Of a stretch of DNA of 64,000 nucleotides, positions 34,747 through 49,956 are shown in pieces. The position numbers and the translations under genes were made by a program. A model generated the notes under the pieces. The model had not been told where the DNA came from. It saw only the letters and a list, made by a program, of their open reading frames with translations, and did no database searches. Every line of letters begins with the position of its first letter. The stretch's first letter is position 1. The stretch comes from Dermatophagoides farinae. Its lineage: Eukaryota > Arthropoda > Arachnida > Sarcoptiformes > Pyroglyphidae. The DNA lies in assembly GCF_024713945.1 (NCBI RefSeq), contig NC_134681.1, positions 1,736,001-1,800,000 on the forward strand, read 5' to 3'.

Positions 34747-37700
34747 TCAAACAAAATTTCCCAATACTAATGCAACACCCATCTCAAGCCATCGTTCATT
34801 TGAATTTTGAGTGGTGGTTGTCGCTGTTGTTGTTTTTGTTGTTGTTGAACATGGTAATTGCCATTGTTCTAATAATGTTTGCCTTTTTGAACATGAATAT
34901 AATGGTATTTTTATCATTGTTTTTCGCTGCTGTTGATTACTGCTAAACGATGACGACGACGACGATGATGATGATGATGATTGTGATTGATTATCAATGA
35001 CATTATCTTTTGATTTTGAAAAAATCATCAATAATGATGGCATTAAACTAGTGAATGGTGAATCTGATTGACATTCTCGTAGTTGACCATTTTGAAATTG
35101 TGCTGCTTCAATCCAAATGCCATCTAATTTTATTATCATAATTTGATTTTGTCGTTGTCGCTGTTGATCAGTATCATTTTCATCATCATCATTCCAATGA
35201 TATTGAATGGATAAACAATCAATACTTGTTGATAATTTTTTTGCTACAAATTGTTTCAATGAATTTAGAAATAATTTTGGATGAAAACAATGTGTCATAT
35301 CGAATGTGGCACCAAATGTATCGGATGATTGATGTTCATCACCATTCATTGTGATTATTGTTGATAATTTCATATAAATTCTTGCTAAATTAATAAGAAA
35401 ATCTTGTGCAATTTCTGAACCATTAAGCCATACATTTAACCATGATTCTGGTGTATGATTAATTTGAATACAGGAATCTAAATTCACTGCTATTGGTTCT
35501 GAATGTAATTCACGATCAATTTGTAGTATTAATCTTTTAGCGAAATCAAATTCAAATAAAACAAATTGTCGTATGAATAAATCGATGGTTGGCGCGTCCA
35601 AAAAACTTGATTCCACTACAATATTATTGGCCATTTCTTCACGAAGATCATCAATTTGATCAATACGACACTTGCCTAGAATACGTAGCCATAATTTACG
35701 AAAATAACGAATTCCCGATGGATTTAATGATAATGTTTTTTGTTTTGATTCCGTTGATGATTCTGATTGTTGTTCTTCTTGTTGTTTGATGGCCGGCAAT
35801 GATGATGATGTAGTTATGGATAATAATTGTAAATTCTGTTTCAAACGTTTTTCCAATAAACGATCACGAAAATCATTTGCATTTGATGGTAATCCGAGCA
35901 TTTTAAAATCATTTGTTGATGATGACATTAACGATTGATCCATATTTGGATGAAAACATTTTCTGATCAAAATGCCAAGAACAATTTCGTCGATATTAAA
36001 ATCAATTTTACCACCATAGATAACTTGATGAAATAATCCTTCTAAATATTGATAAATTTTAAATTTTTGATTTTTCATCGATTCTTTCTTGGCTGATGAC
36101 AGTGAAGTTTTTTTCGTCATTTCCACAATCATCTTGTCAATAATATTATGTCCAAAATGAAATTCATTGAAACCAAATTCATAATTTTTATTCCAACCAA
36201 ATGGAATATAGAAACGACGTTCACAGCAAATGGCATGAAAATATTCAAGCAATTCATAAAGTTTATCAAAATCATGATCATTTTGGTTATGATTATTGGA
36301 TTTAGGCCTCTGCGATTGTGATCGTAATCGACGTAAATGTGCACGTAATCCAGGTGCAGATTCATGTGCAAATTTTATACAAATTTCCAATAATGTACGT
36401 GGAAAATGTTCACTTGACTCGGTGACTAGAATCAATGGCGGTTTTGTTGCCGTTGTCGTCTTGTGATTAGTTAGAATCTCGAACAATTTTGGTAGCCAAC
36501 CAATAACTAAATGTAAATTATTCAGACACAATACTTTTGGTTGTGGTTGTGATTGTTTAGATTTGCTAATAATCGATTGTTGTGTCATTTGAATCATTGA
36601 TGAAACCTTATCAATAGTGTCATTACCCATTGAAATCATTTGTAAATCATAGCCTAATTTTTCTATTGAATTTTTAATTTCCGTATTTGGATCTGAACCA
36701 GGCATTGTTATTATTAGAGCAATTTTTGCATTCATACGTGAAGATTGTTGTTGTTGTTGTTGAAATATTTCAGCCAAAAATTCACCAATATTCTGCGTAT
36801 TGATGTCATTATTATCCGATGTAATGAACAATTGTGTTGATTGTTTTGGAAAACAATTTTTTACAAATTGTCTAAATGTTCGTCGATGTTCAGCAAATAA
36901 TGCACGTGATATATAATGATAAAATGCTGCACAAACATCATCTTCATTGAATTCGGATTTTGCTCGCAATGAATCGATGAATAATTGTTCAAATTCTCCA
37001 TAACCAAAATAATACATTGGACAAAGTTTTGGCAGATTTTCCATTGAAAAATAAAGATTAGCTGCAAATTGTGAAAGATCTTTATATTGAATTCTTTCAC
37101 GTTCCAAATCGGATTTTAATCTATCGGATTCTTTTAATGAACATTCTACTTGTGCAGCAGATTTTTTCAAAAATTTCAATTGTTCAATAAGTGATGAATT
37201 TTCTAGAATATTACCCGTTCCTTCTTTCGATGATAATTTGGCCAATAATTCATTTTCCAATTGTTTTAATTGTTTTTGTAGATCACGTACACGATCATCA
37301 ATACGGATTTTTTCCGTTTCTAATTCTGGTTTTTTTACATCAATTATATGGCCAAGTAATTGTGATGAAATGCTGCCAAAACTTGGTGATAAATTTACCA
37401 CACGTATATTGGCCATTGTTAATGGCGATATTGATTGCAAATTATTTGTCATCAAATACAACGCGAAACGTGGATTATAATCCACTTTTTTCTCACCAAT
37501 AAATGTCCAAAATCTTGTATCCGATGAACCATGTATTGTGCCCATTATTAATGGTACAAGACGAATATCAAATTGATTGAAATCGGTTATGATTACCGTA
37601 CGACCAAAACGTATGCCAAGTTCGAGAATTTTTAGCCAATCTTTTGCATTAAAATCTATGATTTTTTCCCCGATGGTGGTCGTAATAATGATTAGTGAAA

Positions 37701-40700
37701 GTGATCAAAAAAAATGAAGAAAAAATCAAACTTACTTGTTATTTCAGCATTTTTAAAATGATTCAATGCTTTATGTGCTGGATCACATATCAACGGTATC
37801 ATCATCGGCCGTATCATTGTTGCCGAATTCGATGATGATGGTGATGATAAAGATGAACCAAAGAGAAGCATTTCTTCTTCAGTTTCAAATCCAAGAAATT
37901 CCATCAAATCAAATGAATTGATTTGATGAAATTTTTCAAACGATTGTTCAAAAATTTCCGTTCGCCGTTGATAACTTGATTCACGACATGCCTGTGTTAG
38001 ATATGCTGCAGCGATCATACATTTATATGGCATTTGTTTTCGTTCAATTTCAATTTGTAATAATTTTTCATTCCATCTTTGATGTTCATCACTAAGATCA
38101 TTGACAATTGATTCACTTTGTTCCAAAACTTTTGTTGATTTTTTCAAATTAATTTCAATTTGTGCCGCTTCCACTGTGACCGCTTGCATTCGTTCACGTA
38201 AAGTATCCACTTCGGTATCAACATCATGTAGCTGTGTGTCTAATGTACGAATTCGTGTCTGTGCACGATGTAAATTGGTTTCCAATTTTTTCAATTCCAT
38301 TTCTAATGGTTCGATTTTATGTAAAACACTTGAATATTCGACATTTGCTTTCACCCATTCAGCTAATGGTGCTGCTGCAGCTGATGCACGTTTTGCTGTT
38401 GTCGATTGAAAACTTTCACTACGTTTTCGTAGCAATTGTTCCACTTTTATTCGAATTTCAGGAGTAATTTTATGACAATCAAAATTCATTATATCTTCTT
38501 TAACACCTCTTTTCGATAGAAATGTTTTCATCGATGCCCATGATGTATCATTGACACCCATCAACCGTAGAACACCTTCAAGTATATCACGTATAACTTC
38601 TGGCGGTGCACGTAATGATCGTATTTCTGATAATGAATCTGAACGTATACCACCGATTGCTGCTTTAGCTGCTTGCAACATTGGTTCAATTTCACTTAGT
38701 TCTTCATCGATTTTTGATTTTCTTTCATGCAAATTTTCTGTCTCTACGCGAATTCTTTGTTGCACATCTTCTAATTCCAATTTTTTATCCTCTGATTGAT
38801 GCATTGAATTCATTATCAATTGAAATGCATCATCAGCTTCTTGTCGTTTATTATCAAGAAGTTTTTTCTGTTCCATTGCTTCATCTTTCAAAATTTTTAC
38901 CTGTGTCGATACCTGATCTAAACGTTCAACGCCTAATTTCATACGTTCATTTTCTTCATTTGATTTTGCCGATTGATAATAAAAAAGTTGTAAAAAAGTT
39001 TGCAAAAAATCCGTATATGAACGTATATTCTCTGTATTCAAATCAATGACTTTTTGATCCTGTTGTTGTTGTTGTTGTTGTTGTTGAAAATGTTGATAAA
39101 TTGGATAAAACATTTTAATGATTGAATCAAACGATGATTCATCATCAATAATATGTTTATCAATCTGTGGACGAATTAATCCAGCCGTTAGACTATTGTA
39201 ATCATCCATTGTGAATGAATCTGAACGATGTATTTGTGATGCTTTACGTAGCCACATTAAATGATCCATAGATGTTAATCGTGTTGTTGTCATTATTAAT
39301 CTTATAGTCATTATATTCGAAGCTTGTTGCTGCTGTTGTTGTTGTTGATTATAAGAATTAATCTGTGTGTAAATTTGATCACGTAAATATGGTAAAATTT
39401 CCAAATGAATTTCATCAATCAATAATAATAATCGTCGTTGATTATTATTATCATCATCCATAGCCGTATTATCATCATTTGATAATAATGCAGATAGTTC
39501 ATTGCGTAAATGTCGTTCTGATTGTATGGAATCTGGTGTCCATATTCTATCATAACCAAAATTATGTGCAATTGTTTTAATGAGAAATTTTCTTCCATTA
39601 CCATTATGGCCAATAATTAACATTATTGGTATCGATGATGATTGACCATTACACTGATTATTAATAGCCAGAAATGAACATAAATCAGCCACTAATGTTA
39701 ATGTATGATTCAATTGTGGCCATTCCTGTTGATGATTGTTATTCAAATCATTTTCTTGACAATAATTTCTAATCCATTTTTGTATTTGTAATTGAAATTG
39801 TTCATAATTTATTTGCTGATATCGTTGTTGACCATCAAGACTTGTGAAATATAAACGATTTTCATTACCATTGTTGTTGTCATGATCACCATCATTCATT
39901 AATGTTTTCAATAAATTACGATAAGATTTCTGTGATAAATGATTCATTAATGTACGATAAATTTCATAATCAATACATTTTTCATTCAAACAATCATAAT
40001 GATTCAATGAATCAATAATATTGATACCAATTTTAAGAAAATTATTAATCTTTTCTTCGCCACCATCATCATCATTATTATTTAAATATAATTGTCTGAT
40101 TATATCGATATAATGGCTAGCAAAATATTCATGTTCATTTGGATTAATATTCGTACATGATTGTTGTATTTTTGTATGTAAAATTTCTTTAATTTCTTCC
40201 AATGAATAATGTTCAAATTGTATTAAATGCAATCGAGTTAGTAAACGTTTATCAATCAGTCGTACATCTGTACATGATAATATTAATTGAAAATTTGTCA
40301 CATCCACTGTAATCCATTCGAATGTTTCTGGATGATAGAAACCATTATGTTTTAACATTAATGTTAATAATGATACCAATGAATTTGATGACCATTTATC
40401 ATATGATAATAATTCAAAATGACGTATAAATAACCAAATTTGTTGTTGTTGAACATTTTGTGCACGTAACATACGATTTGTACCTGAATGAACAATAGTT
40501 GTTGTATTCATTAAAAGTTTCAACAATGTTTCAGCATTAGTGGTTGGTGTACAATCGACAATTAAAAGATGACCATTCATCATTGATGTAAATAATAATT
40601 CTTGTGCCAGAATCGTTTTACCACAACCAATTGGACCAATCAAACAGATATGTTGTCCAATTAATGGTTTTAACATTTCTATATAACGTCTTACTGAATC

Positions 40701-43700
40701 GGTTATTATTAGATTCGTATTATTAGCTACCATTGTTTCAATATTACCAACGTGATGATGCCCAGAAATACGATCAATAGCACGTGATTCATCTTCATGA
40801 TTTAATTGACAATAATGTAAATGTTTCAATAATGAACGTGCTGTTGATATTGGTAAGAATAATTGTTGATGATTTAGATTTAAATAATTCTGTATAATTG
40901 AAATGGCTGTAAATGATAATTGATTCTGGGCAACAAAACATTGTACCATTTCATTAATCATAATCATATCGATCGATACGACGCCCAATCTTGATATAGT
41001 TGCTGGTGATGCATTTTTCAATGATGTTGTTTCAAACAATATACGGCAATGATTTAAATCAAAATCAATCCTCTCACCAGATGGTAATGTCAGTACACGA
41101 TTATCATCTAGAACTGAATTTAATGCTTCCACCCAATCTGGATCAATATCACCATCGAATATTATCCAATTCATTGTATGTGAAACATTATTATCATTGC
41201 CGCCATCATCATTATTACGTGTTATTTCGCGTGATTTGGCTGAAAATAGACCATCATGCCATTCACGTGTATCATCATCAATATAACCGAATAATCGTGA
41301 TCTTGGCATTGATTTTGGATTAATAATGATCACATCGATTATGCTCGATTTATTCATTGTCGATGTTTTTGACAACTGTTCCAATGAATGACGTAACATT
41401 TGCCATATTGTAGTTTTACCTGAACCGGATGGTCCAATCAATACAACACCAAAACGTGTTTGAATCTGTTCATAAAGTTGAAGAATTTTTTCCATTTGAT
41501 ATTCATTATGTATTAGATTATTATCATTGAAACATTTTTCCACAATATCCACAAGCAAATCGTTTGATTCGGAATTCATTTGTATTGGTTGCGTTTGTTT
41601 TGAATTAAAATCTACGATATATTCTGAACCAAAAACAGCTTCAATTAGGCCATCAAATTTCAATGCATCCGTATCGACTAATTTGGATTTAATCTGTTGT
41701 CTAAGCGTATCGATCACTAAAGCAATTTCCATTTGATATTCATTTGAATTTGATGTTTCATCCATTTTCATTGCCATACGATTCTGATTCAAACGTCGAC
41801 CACTTGATTCAAGACATGCTTTTATTGTACGTAAACCCCAATCATAATGTTTCTGTTGTGACATACTACCCTGTGCAAATTCAAACCAACATGGTATTTT
41901 ATCACCAAGAATTTTCGTGGCCATATCGGAAAATCCTTCAGCTAATGATAAAAATCGTACAATTGTTTTGATTTCCGGCACAGTCATTGCTACTGGTAAA
42001 AATAATGATTTCAAATTATCCGGTATACGATTACGGCCACCATATTCTTTACCGGCTGGATTCAATGTTATGAATATTGCTGCATTATTATTTATTGCTA
42101 CATGACCATATTCATTTAAATTCACGGTTTTTGATTCATTTTTAATTGCATATTGTATTTCTTGTATCTGTGATGATAACACTGATAATACATCCAATTG
42201 AAGACGATTAAATTCATCGAAACAACCCCAATTTCCGCATTTAAGTAGGCCAACAATAATACGTGTCATTGATTTAACATCAATAGCTTCATCACAATTG
42301 AATACAAGTACTTGACGTCCAAAATATTGTCCTAATGCTTTAACACTTTCAGTTTTACCGGTTCCAGCCGGTCCATATGGATTACCACCAAGACCCAGAT
42401 CCATTGCTTGTGTGAGGGTCAAGAAACATTTATTTGTTAATGTTGTCGAAACTAATTTTGAATCACCTAAACAGCCAAGATATTCAAATGAATAATCAAA
42501 CGATGCTAATCCCATACATATTTTTATATTAGCTGATTGTTGTTGTTGTTGTTGTTGATTTATCACATAGAAACGTAATTGTGATTGCCATAGCCAATGT
42601 TTTTGATCTTTTACATCGGCATCGATCAATGATTGAATAACATTTAAATAATGAATCAGATCCAATACAACTTGTTTGATTTTGATTTTTGATAAATTTT
42701 CATTAATTGAATTTGAATGATTTGAATTAGTTGTTGATAATGATTCGAATAATTTTTGATGAAATTCAGTGCCATCTTTAGTCATTGTTGAAAGTATTTG
42801 TTCATAATGTTTTCGTAGATCAATGAGATGATTTTTATTGATTGCCATTTCTACTGATTCAGTAAAATCAATATAACAATATAAACTTAATATCTGTGAT
42901 GGTAATGTAGCAAATAAATCAAAATCATTATAAATGGTTTGTTTTATGGACAATTTATCCATGAAAATAAATTTCAATGTCGATTTAATCTGTTCGTCTA
43001 AATTTTGAAGCCATTTTTCAATCGCTGATGGTCCATTATTATTATCCATTTGAATCGAATGCCGTAATCTTATACGTTCACCTTGAATGGATTCAATTGC
43101 CTCAATCAGATAATCATTGTTTTGTGTATGTGTGTTCTGATATACTAAACAACCGATTGTATTGACGAATAATTTTTTCACCAAACCAGATTGATTTAAA
43201 TCAACTTTACCCGATAATATTAGCAGTAAATCTTCATCGGCTAAAAAATAAAATCTTGGAAATCGTTGCCTTGATTCTTCAATAAATGTACGTAATTTTT
43301 TCTGTGTATTCGTAAAATTCTGATCAATCGTACGCAGTCGATTTTCCCAATCATTTTTCATTTGTAATAAATATACAAATCGACCGCTATTTCGATGAAT
43401 TGATTTCATTAATTCTTGAAAATCATTTGAATATCTTATGAATGTAGTATCGTGAAAAAAACTTGGCCCATTTGACGATGATCCACGATGATCATGATAT
43501 ATTGGTTCCAATGAAATCCATTTTCGTTGTATTGAATTCAATAAAATGATCAATGATTCAAATCTCACCAATTTCATTTCCCATTCCTGATATTGGTCCA
43601 GATATTCATTGGAAATTTCTTCATTATCCATATTACGTATAGTTTGTATAAGTAAAAAACAATCTGATATTTGATTATAACATTGATACCAATCTTTTAT

Positions 43701-46700
43701 CAACATAATTTCATGATCATCTTTTGTACGATATGGATATAATATAAAATGGCCATCCAATGCAAATTGATTCAAATCGTTCAATGATTCACGTAATAAA
43801 TTATCATTATAAGCACGTTTATTAATGTCCAAAATTTCTGTACGACAATCACGTAATTTGTCCTGATAAATCCATAAATCAGATAGTTTTAGATTTTCAT
43901 AACTTAAATTTTTATGACCAATAATTTGTCCAATAAATTGATTCCAATGTAATTGTTGATAATTATCACCGCGACAGATTTCGATTAAATTAAGAAATTT
44001 TTGCCATCGTTCAATATATAATTGTAGATAGCCATCATTGGATGGATGTTGTTCCAGCCAATCATTAATGTATTGATTAATTTTCTGCAATTTATTACGC
44101 GAAACAATCCATTCCATTTCTTGATATTGTGATAGACCTTTTTCAAATTCATAAAGTATATGAAATTTTTCATACAATTCACGTATCTCAACATTAATTT
44201 GTTGTATCTGTTCAAATGATTTTGGTCGTTGTACATGAAAATATTCACAACTTGTTGACAATTCTGTCATTTTCATCATCAATTGATTGGAATTTATTTG
44301 AAAATCATTTATTATTTCCGGTGTTTGTCGCATTTGATCATTCAATTGAATCCAACGATTTAGAAAATTATCAATTTCTTCATCAATTGTATTCAATTCT
44401 ATTGATAATTTTGATTGCAATTGTTCACGATAATTTTCCAACAATTCCATACGATTATTATAGATATTTTCAAATTCATTTATAATCAATTTTGTTTGAT
44501 CAAATTTTTGTGCCAATTCTTTTATATCGGCTGTAAGCGGTGTGGCCAATGTTGACCATGATCGAAAAAAATGTATCTTTTCACGTAATGTTACATTATC
44601 GACATTTAATCTTGTATAAATTGGTTCCAATTTTTCCATAATCATTTGATCAAATTCAATCAATTCATTAATATTGATTGGACAATGTTTAAGCTGTTCA
44701 ATTGTTTGCCGGCAAATTGTTTCAATTCTATCAATCTCCTGTTGACATTGATCACGAAATGTGTGTAATAATACGGTTTCCGTTTCATTGAATAACCATT
44801 CAATGAACATTTTGATCGGTATTATATTTACGACGAAAATACTATTTTCACAATGAATTTCATTGATCATTGAATATTCATTTGAAAATTTTAACGATAA
44901 ATTTCTGATTAATTCAAGATTATATTGATAATCTTCTAATGTTTTACAGGAAAACATTTTCGATTTTCCATCACCATTATCATCAATAACAGTCGGTTGT
45001 TGATGAGTCATACGATTATAATTGCTGGATTTTATCATTTTAATTAAATTATAAATAGCTGTCCACCGGGCAAATTGTTCACGAATCCGGATCAATTCAT
45101 CGATGGCATCGAAAACTTTATGATAAATTGCCGTAAAATTCGTAGCATTTCGATAATAAATATTATGAAATAATGTTCGCGGTGCTGAAGTGGTTGTAGT
45201 TGCACCACTAATACCATTCATCGATGATGATGATGACGATGATGGATTAATCTGTGCATCTAATGACCAATCAACAAATGCATGAAATATTGATGGAAAT
45301 CTTATGAAATATTGAAAACGTTCGAATAATGATTTTTTTATTATTTCAAATGATGGTTCATATACCAAATAGCCAGATGGATTGAATTGTAATTCAATTG
45401 TATTGTCAATTGGATTCATCATTGGATGTTGTTTCCATTGTATAAATTCTTGATCCATAAACATGATAATCATTTCATTATGATGATTATCATCATTTGA
45501 TGATGATTTTATTGATTTTGCTGTTTTTATACGATTCAATTGTTTAGAATTCTGTTGTTGTTGTTGCTGTTGTTGCTGTTTTCGATTCATACGTATAATT
45601 TGATTGAAATAATATTCAAGAATCTTATATAGCTGATAATCCCAATGTTTACGCCATACATATGTATATTGATATGAATGATTCACGGATACTTCGCTAA
45701 TAATCAGACGAACTTTTTCAATTAAATGTTGCCATTGTGATAATGATGCATCAATCATCCATTTAATTGTTTCCAATATTTTTTGATGTAATCGTTGTAA
45801 ATGTTTATTTTGTTTTTGAAATTCACTCATAAATTGTTTCAATTCATCAATCCAACCGCTAATTGCATCCGATCCATCTGACCATTTTAATTGTTGTCGA
45901 CTTTCCAATAAAGTGGTGAATGCACGTGCACGATCAATCAACATTGGCCGCTGACTGGGCAGTATTTGTTCAGCCACATTCATATAGAAACGTACAATTT
46001 TCCTTAAATCATGTACAAAATCAATATATGTGGATATTTGTGATTCCATACGATCAATATCATCGGGTATTATGAAACGATATTGACGTAATTTACGTAC
46101 ATTCGTCGCTAATTTCTCTAGATTTTGACTTAACGTTATTCTTGGACGTTGTGTTTGTTCATCAATCACAATACATTGTTTGGTTAGATCATAATGAATA
46201 TTTTTCGAAACATTCGTTGACCAACGATGAAACAATTGTTTGGATTCTGATTCCAACATTTGTGTTGTTTCCGTTAGATTTATACGATACATGTTTAAAT
46301 CTGAAACATCACGAAACATTAGCGGTATATTGGCAACAATATTTGCCAATAATTGTTGCCGTTCTTTAAATGTTAATATTTTCATCGCCATACGATTTAA
46401 TTCACGCCCAATTTGTCGTTCTTCTTGGTCATTGTCATCAATAACATTACCACTACCACCTAGCGGTTGTGTTTCATCATCATCATCATCATCATTTGAA
46501 CTTTGACTGGATGATAGATTTTTCTCCAACAAATCATCTGATGATGAATATTCTAATAATGTTTCTGACCATTCGCTTAATTTTCGAAGAAATTCTGTTC
46601 GTTCCTCTAGAAGATTCTAAAGAAAGAGAATAATGAATTTTTTTCTCCAAAAAAAAATAAATAAATAAAAACTAACCTGAAGAACTTTATCACGATCAAT

Positions 46701-47306
46701 AAAACGTTCCAATTGATTATATGCCGATATGATTTCATCATTTGATATTGAACATGATTTAAGAATTTCAGATAAATGTTTAATTGCTTCATCATCTGTT
46801 ACCAATCGTATCTGTACGGTTGATCGATGTGTTGTATTGTTGGAAATTTGATTACATTCATCATCAGTTTGATTATCGGCCAAACGTATAAATAGAATCG
46901 ATTGTCGATAATTTGATTCATCCGTTGATTTTTGTTGTTTTTGTTTAAAATTATTACTATTTTTACGTCGACTACGAATATCATCTAATGAAACAATTTC
47001 GAATTTTGGTTCAAAACGTTTCAGATACATTCGTCCATCGTCATCATTTTTATTATCATCATTTGTAAGCTGTACTAATAATGATGATTTTTTTGTCGAT
47101 TTCTTCCCACTGTTGGATATTTGTTTTGATGAATCAATGATAAAATCACGTATTAATTGTTCATCTTTTTCCGTTAGATCAAACCATGGTGTTTGAAAAT
47201 AATTTCGTACAATATCACGTATCAATGATAATGATGATTCATTTGAATGGCCATCATTTTTACGGATTTTCTTATCATTCGATAATTTGCCACGAAAAGA
47301 TTCCAT
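34747..47306 (-). CDS. DYNC2H1: Cytoplasmic dynein 2 heavy chain (intraflagellar transport motor)
   Basis: Three exons (47306-46677, 46616-37736, 37655-34747) give 4139 aa, near full length (human about 4300). The tail keeps the dynein-2 signature SQRPMLIDRARAF. AAA1 has an intact Walker A (GPAGTGKTESVKALG, about 1625), then FNCDEAIDVKSM and GCFDEFNRL. AAA2 has GPSGSGKTT (about 1940) and AAA3 GPIGCGKT (about 2208). AAA4 has GHNGNGRK, a degenerate P-loop, as in other dynein-2. The stalk and microtubule-binding region (about 2750-3060) and the AAA5 region with LELGIRFGRT and GNILENSSLIEQL match DYNC2H1 better than DYNC1H1. It drives retrograde transport in cilia. In a mite this would serve ciliated sensory neurons. 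It converges on the LRR gene. Poly-Gln inserts occur in surface loops. Confidence 0.93.
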
Positions 47307-47648
47307 TATCGTTGCAACCAAGAAAAAAAAACCACAGAGCACAATACACAACACACACACAGAGAGAGCAAAGATAATGATTTCATTTGATCTATCGATC
47401 CATGATGATTCGCGCGACAAACAAAACAAAACCGAGAATTAGAAGAGAAAAAAAAACATATCACCATGGTTACCAGCATAATGAAATATTTTAGCTGCCG
47501 AATTTTTTTATTATTATTATTATCAAGAAAATAAACTGGAATATTATTGATTCATCATTTTTGTAGTAAAAAAAACTGGTGTAAATGTAATATATTTAAC
47601 AACATTGAAAACAGACTGATTTTATCAAAAGAAAGCTCTCTCTGTGGA
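47307..47648. other. Spacer between the dynein-2 start and the MEST-like stop
   Basis: 342 bp containing the dynein-2 5' leader and the MEST-like 3' UTR. An upstream in-frame ATG at 47429 would add a hydrophobic leader, which I consider untranslated. Confidence 0.5.
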
Positions 47649-48987
47649 TCAAAGAAAATTATTTTTGTTCAAAAATTCAACATATGATTCAATCACGTCA
47701 TCTGGTGCTTCCATTTGTGGATAATGGCCAATATTTGTGTCTAAAACTTTAATGTTTGGTTGATTAATAATATTCCTATAGAATTCATCAAATGGCGGTG
47801 GATTCACAGGATCAGCTGGCCCATATATGAAATGTAATGGAACTGGTCGTGAATCACTAATAGCATCAATCCATTCATTTTCATTTTCAAAACGTTCATC
47901 AATATATGAAAGCAATGGGCCAAGAACAAGATAACCATCATTCAATCGGATTAATTTCCACATATCATATAATTCTGGTATTGTTGGTGGATTTTTATGG
48001 CCAAACACTTTAGTTATAGCAATATAAAAAAGATAACGATTTAAAAGACGACTTGCCACACTGCCAATGATTGGCATACGTAATATTCGTTGAAATAAAA
48101 CTGGACGATGATGTGATGGAAATATACCACCATTCATCATACAAACAGAATTGATTTGAAATTTAAGTGATTTTTTTCTATTTTTTTTGTCGTGGAAAAA
48201 ACAAAAATTTTAATAAAAAAAGTGATAATGATAATGAATACAAACTTGTTTAATGATAATAAATGCTGTGCAACTGAATCACCATAATCATGTGATAAAA
48301 TATGAACATTATCAATATTGAGATGATCCAATAATGATTGTATTAATTCAGCTTGATCTTTTATTGAATATTGATAGGATTTCTAATGATAAAAAAGGAA
48401 GCGACAATAATTATTCAATCAATCATTCAATCAATCAATTGATACATACTGGTTTACTACTGAAACCGAATCCAATAAAATCTGGTGCAATTATACGACC
48501 AAAATGATTTGTTAATTGTGGAAGAATTTTATACATATCAACATTGGATGTAGGAAATCCATGTAGATATAACAATGTTGGACCATTGGTTTTATTGGTC
48601 ATTTTATCTATTAAAATTAGATGAAAAAAAAAATTTCAAATCATTTTTGTGATGGAATAAATCATGTGTATGTTTACCAATATAGAAAATATCATATTGT
48701 GATCGATAAATAAATTGTTTGCCCATCTCTTGCCAGCCATGCAAAAATGGTGATATTGCCGGTTCAGGATAATGTGTAAACCACGTATAAATTATTGCCA
48801 ATATTACAACCAAAACAGTTATTGTATTACGAACAAAACGATAACACGATTCATTATTAACATGTTTATTGTGTTTTTCTTTACGATTCATAAAACGTTC
48901 CAATTCTTTACGTTTTTTCATCAACATTTCATTCGATTTACTTTGATTATAATCAAATCTTGTACGTAAATTATCTTTGGTTGCCAT
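47649..48987 (-). CDS. MEST: MEST-like alpha/beta hydrolase, membrane anchored
   Basis: Exons 48987-48678, 48607-48450, 48382-48246 and 48177-47649 give 377 aa (human MEST 335). One membrane helix lies at residues 52-70 ([18 protein letters not shown]). The hydrolase fold follows: oxyanion motif [30 protein letters not shown], nucleophile elbow LSHDYGD (Asp about 188, as in epoxide-hydrolase relatives), [24 protein letters not shown] and the catalytic His in GHYPQ (about 353). Each block has a clear counterpart in mesoderm-specific transcript. In vertebrates the protein sits in the ER and its substrate is unsettled. The basic N-terminal extension before the helix is longer than in vertebrates. 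The gene diverges from ZNF598. Confidence 0.9.
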
Positions 48988-49956
48988 TTGGTTTTTTCTT
49001 TTTTTTTCTTTGAACTCAAACAATTCAAATTTCAAATTTTTTTTTTGTCCAATGTGTAAATTATTATAAACAACAAAATAAACAGGTTCTATAATGTGGA
49101 TGACCATTTCCACAAGCAATAGTTGTGATTATGTCGAAATAGGCATGATCATGATTTCAGCATACACGCACATGGATACAATATAATGGGATTCTAGCAA
49201 CATTTTCTCTCTATCTCGTATCTTCTTTTTTTTGCTAATGGGTGCCGAGTGTATATATTTCTATAGAACAAGAGAAAAAGACAGAGAGAATCCAATTGCG
49301 TAGGATAATACAAAAAAAAATTCATTATTCTGCGCAATGCAACATAGTGGCATATAAATTAATGAAAAAAAAACTATGAGAAAAAAAAATTTATCTAAAA
49401 CAGACAAATGGACAATTTTTCAATAAGAAATGCAACAATTTGTAGTAGCATTGATTGATGAAATAATAATTTTCCAATGTTCTCTTCAAATGTATTCATA
49501 CATTACTTGCATGCTTGATCAAGGATGATGATGATGATACCAGACTTTGGGAAAGGTAACGAAAAGACGAAAAAAGTTTGTTACGTGTCAATGTGTGTGT
49601 GTGTGTGAACAACACAGTGGATTTTTGGCTTTCGTTTGTCGTGTGCACGCGTTGGTTTTTTCTTTTTTTTTAAACTTTTTAATCAATTTTGGAAAATTCT
49701 TCAAATCGTGTGTTTTTACACAATTTTTTTTACTTATTTTTCTTGATTTTTTTTCGGTTAACGTATCCTTTACCGGTGTTGTCAAGTGGAAATTTTTTTT
49801 TTCGATTTCAGGTATGAAATTATCATTTATCCATATATTAAATTTAATTTTAATTTCGGTTTCGAATTCGAATTCGAATTTTTTTTCCTTCTATTATTTC
49901 TTATGATAATCTTTAAAAGTTTTGTGGTTACGTTATAGTTTTTTTCCCGAAACAAA
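48988..49956. other. Divergent promoter region, MEST-like / ZNF598
   Basis: Non-coding, about 970 bp, with a TTCGAA/GAATTC hexamer repeat at 49861-49879 and CT/TG runs. An intron in the ZNF598 leader is plausible (donor TTTCAG|GTATGA at 49811, acceptor GTTATAG at 49938). Confidence 0.5.
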
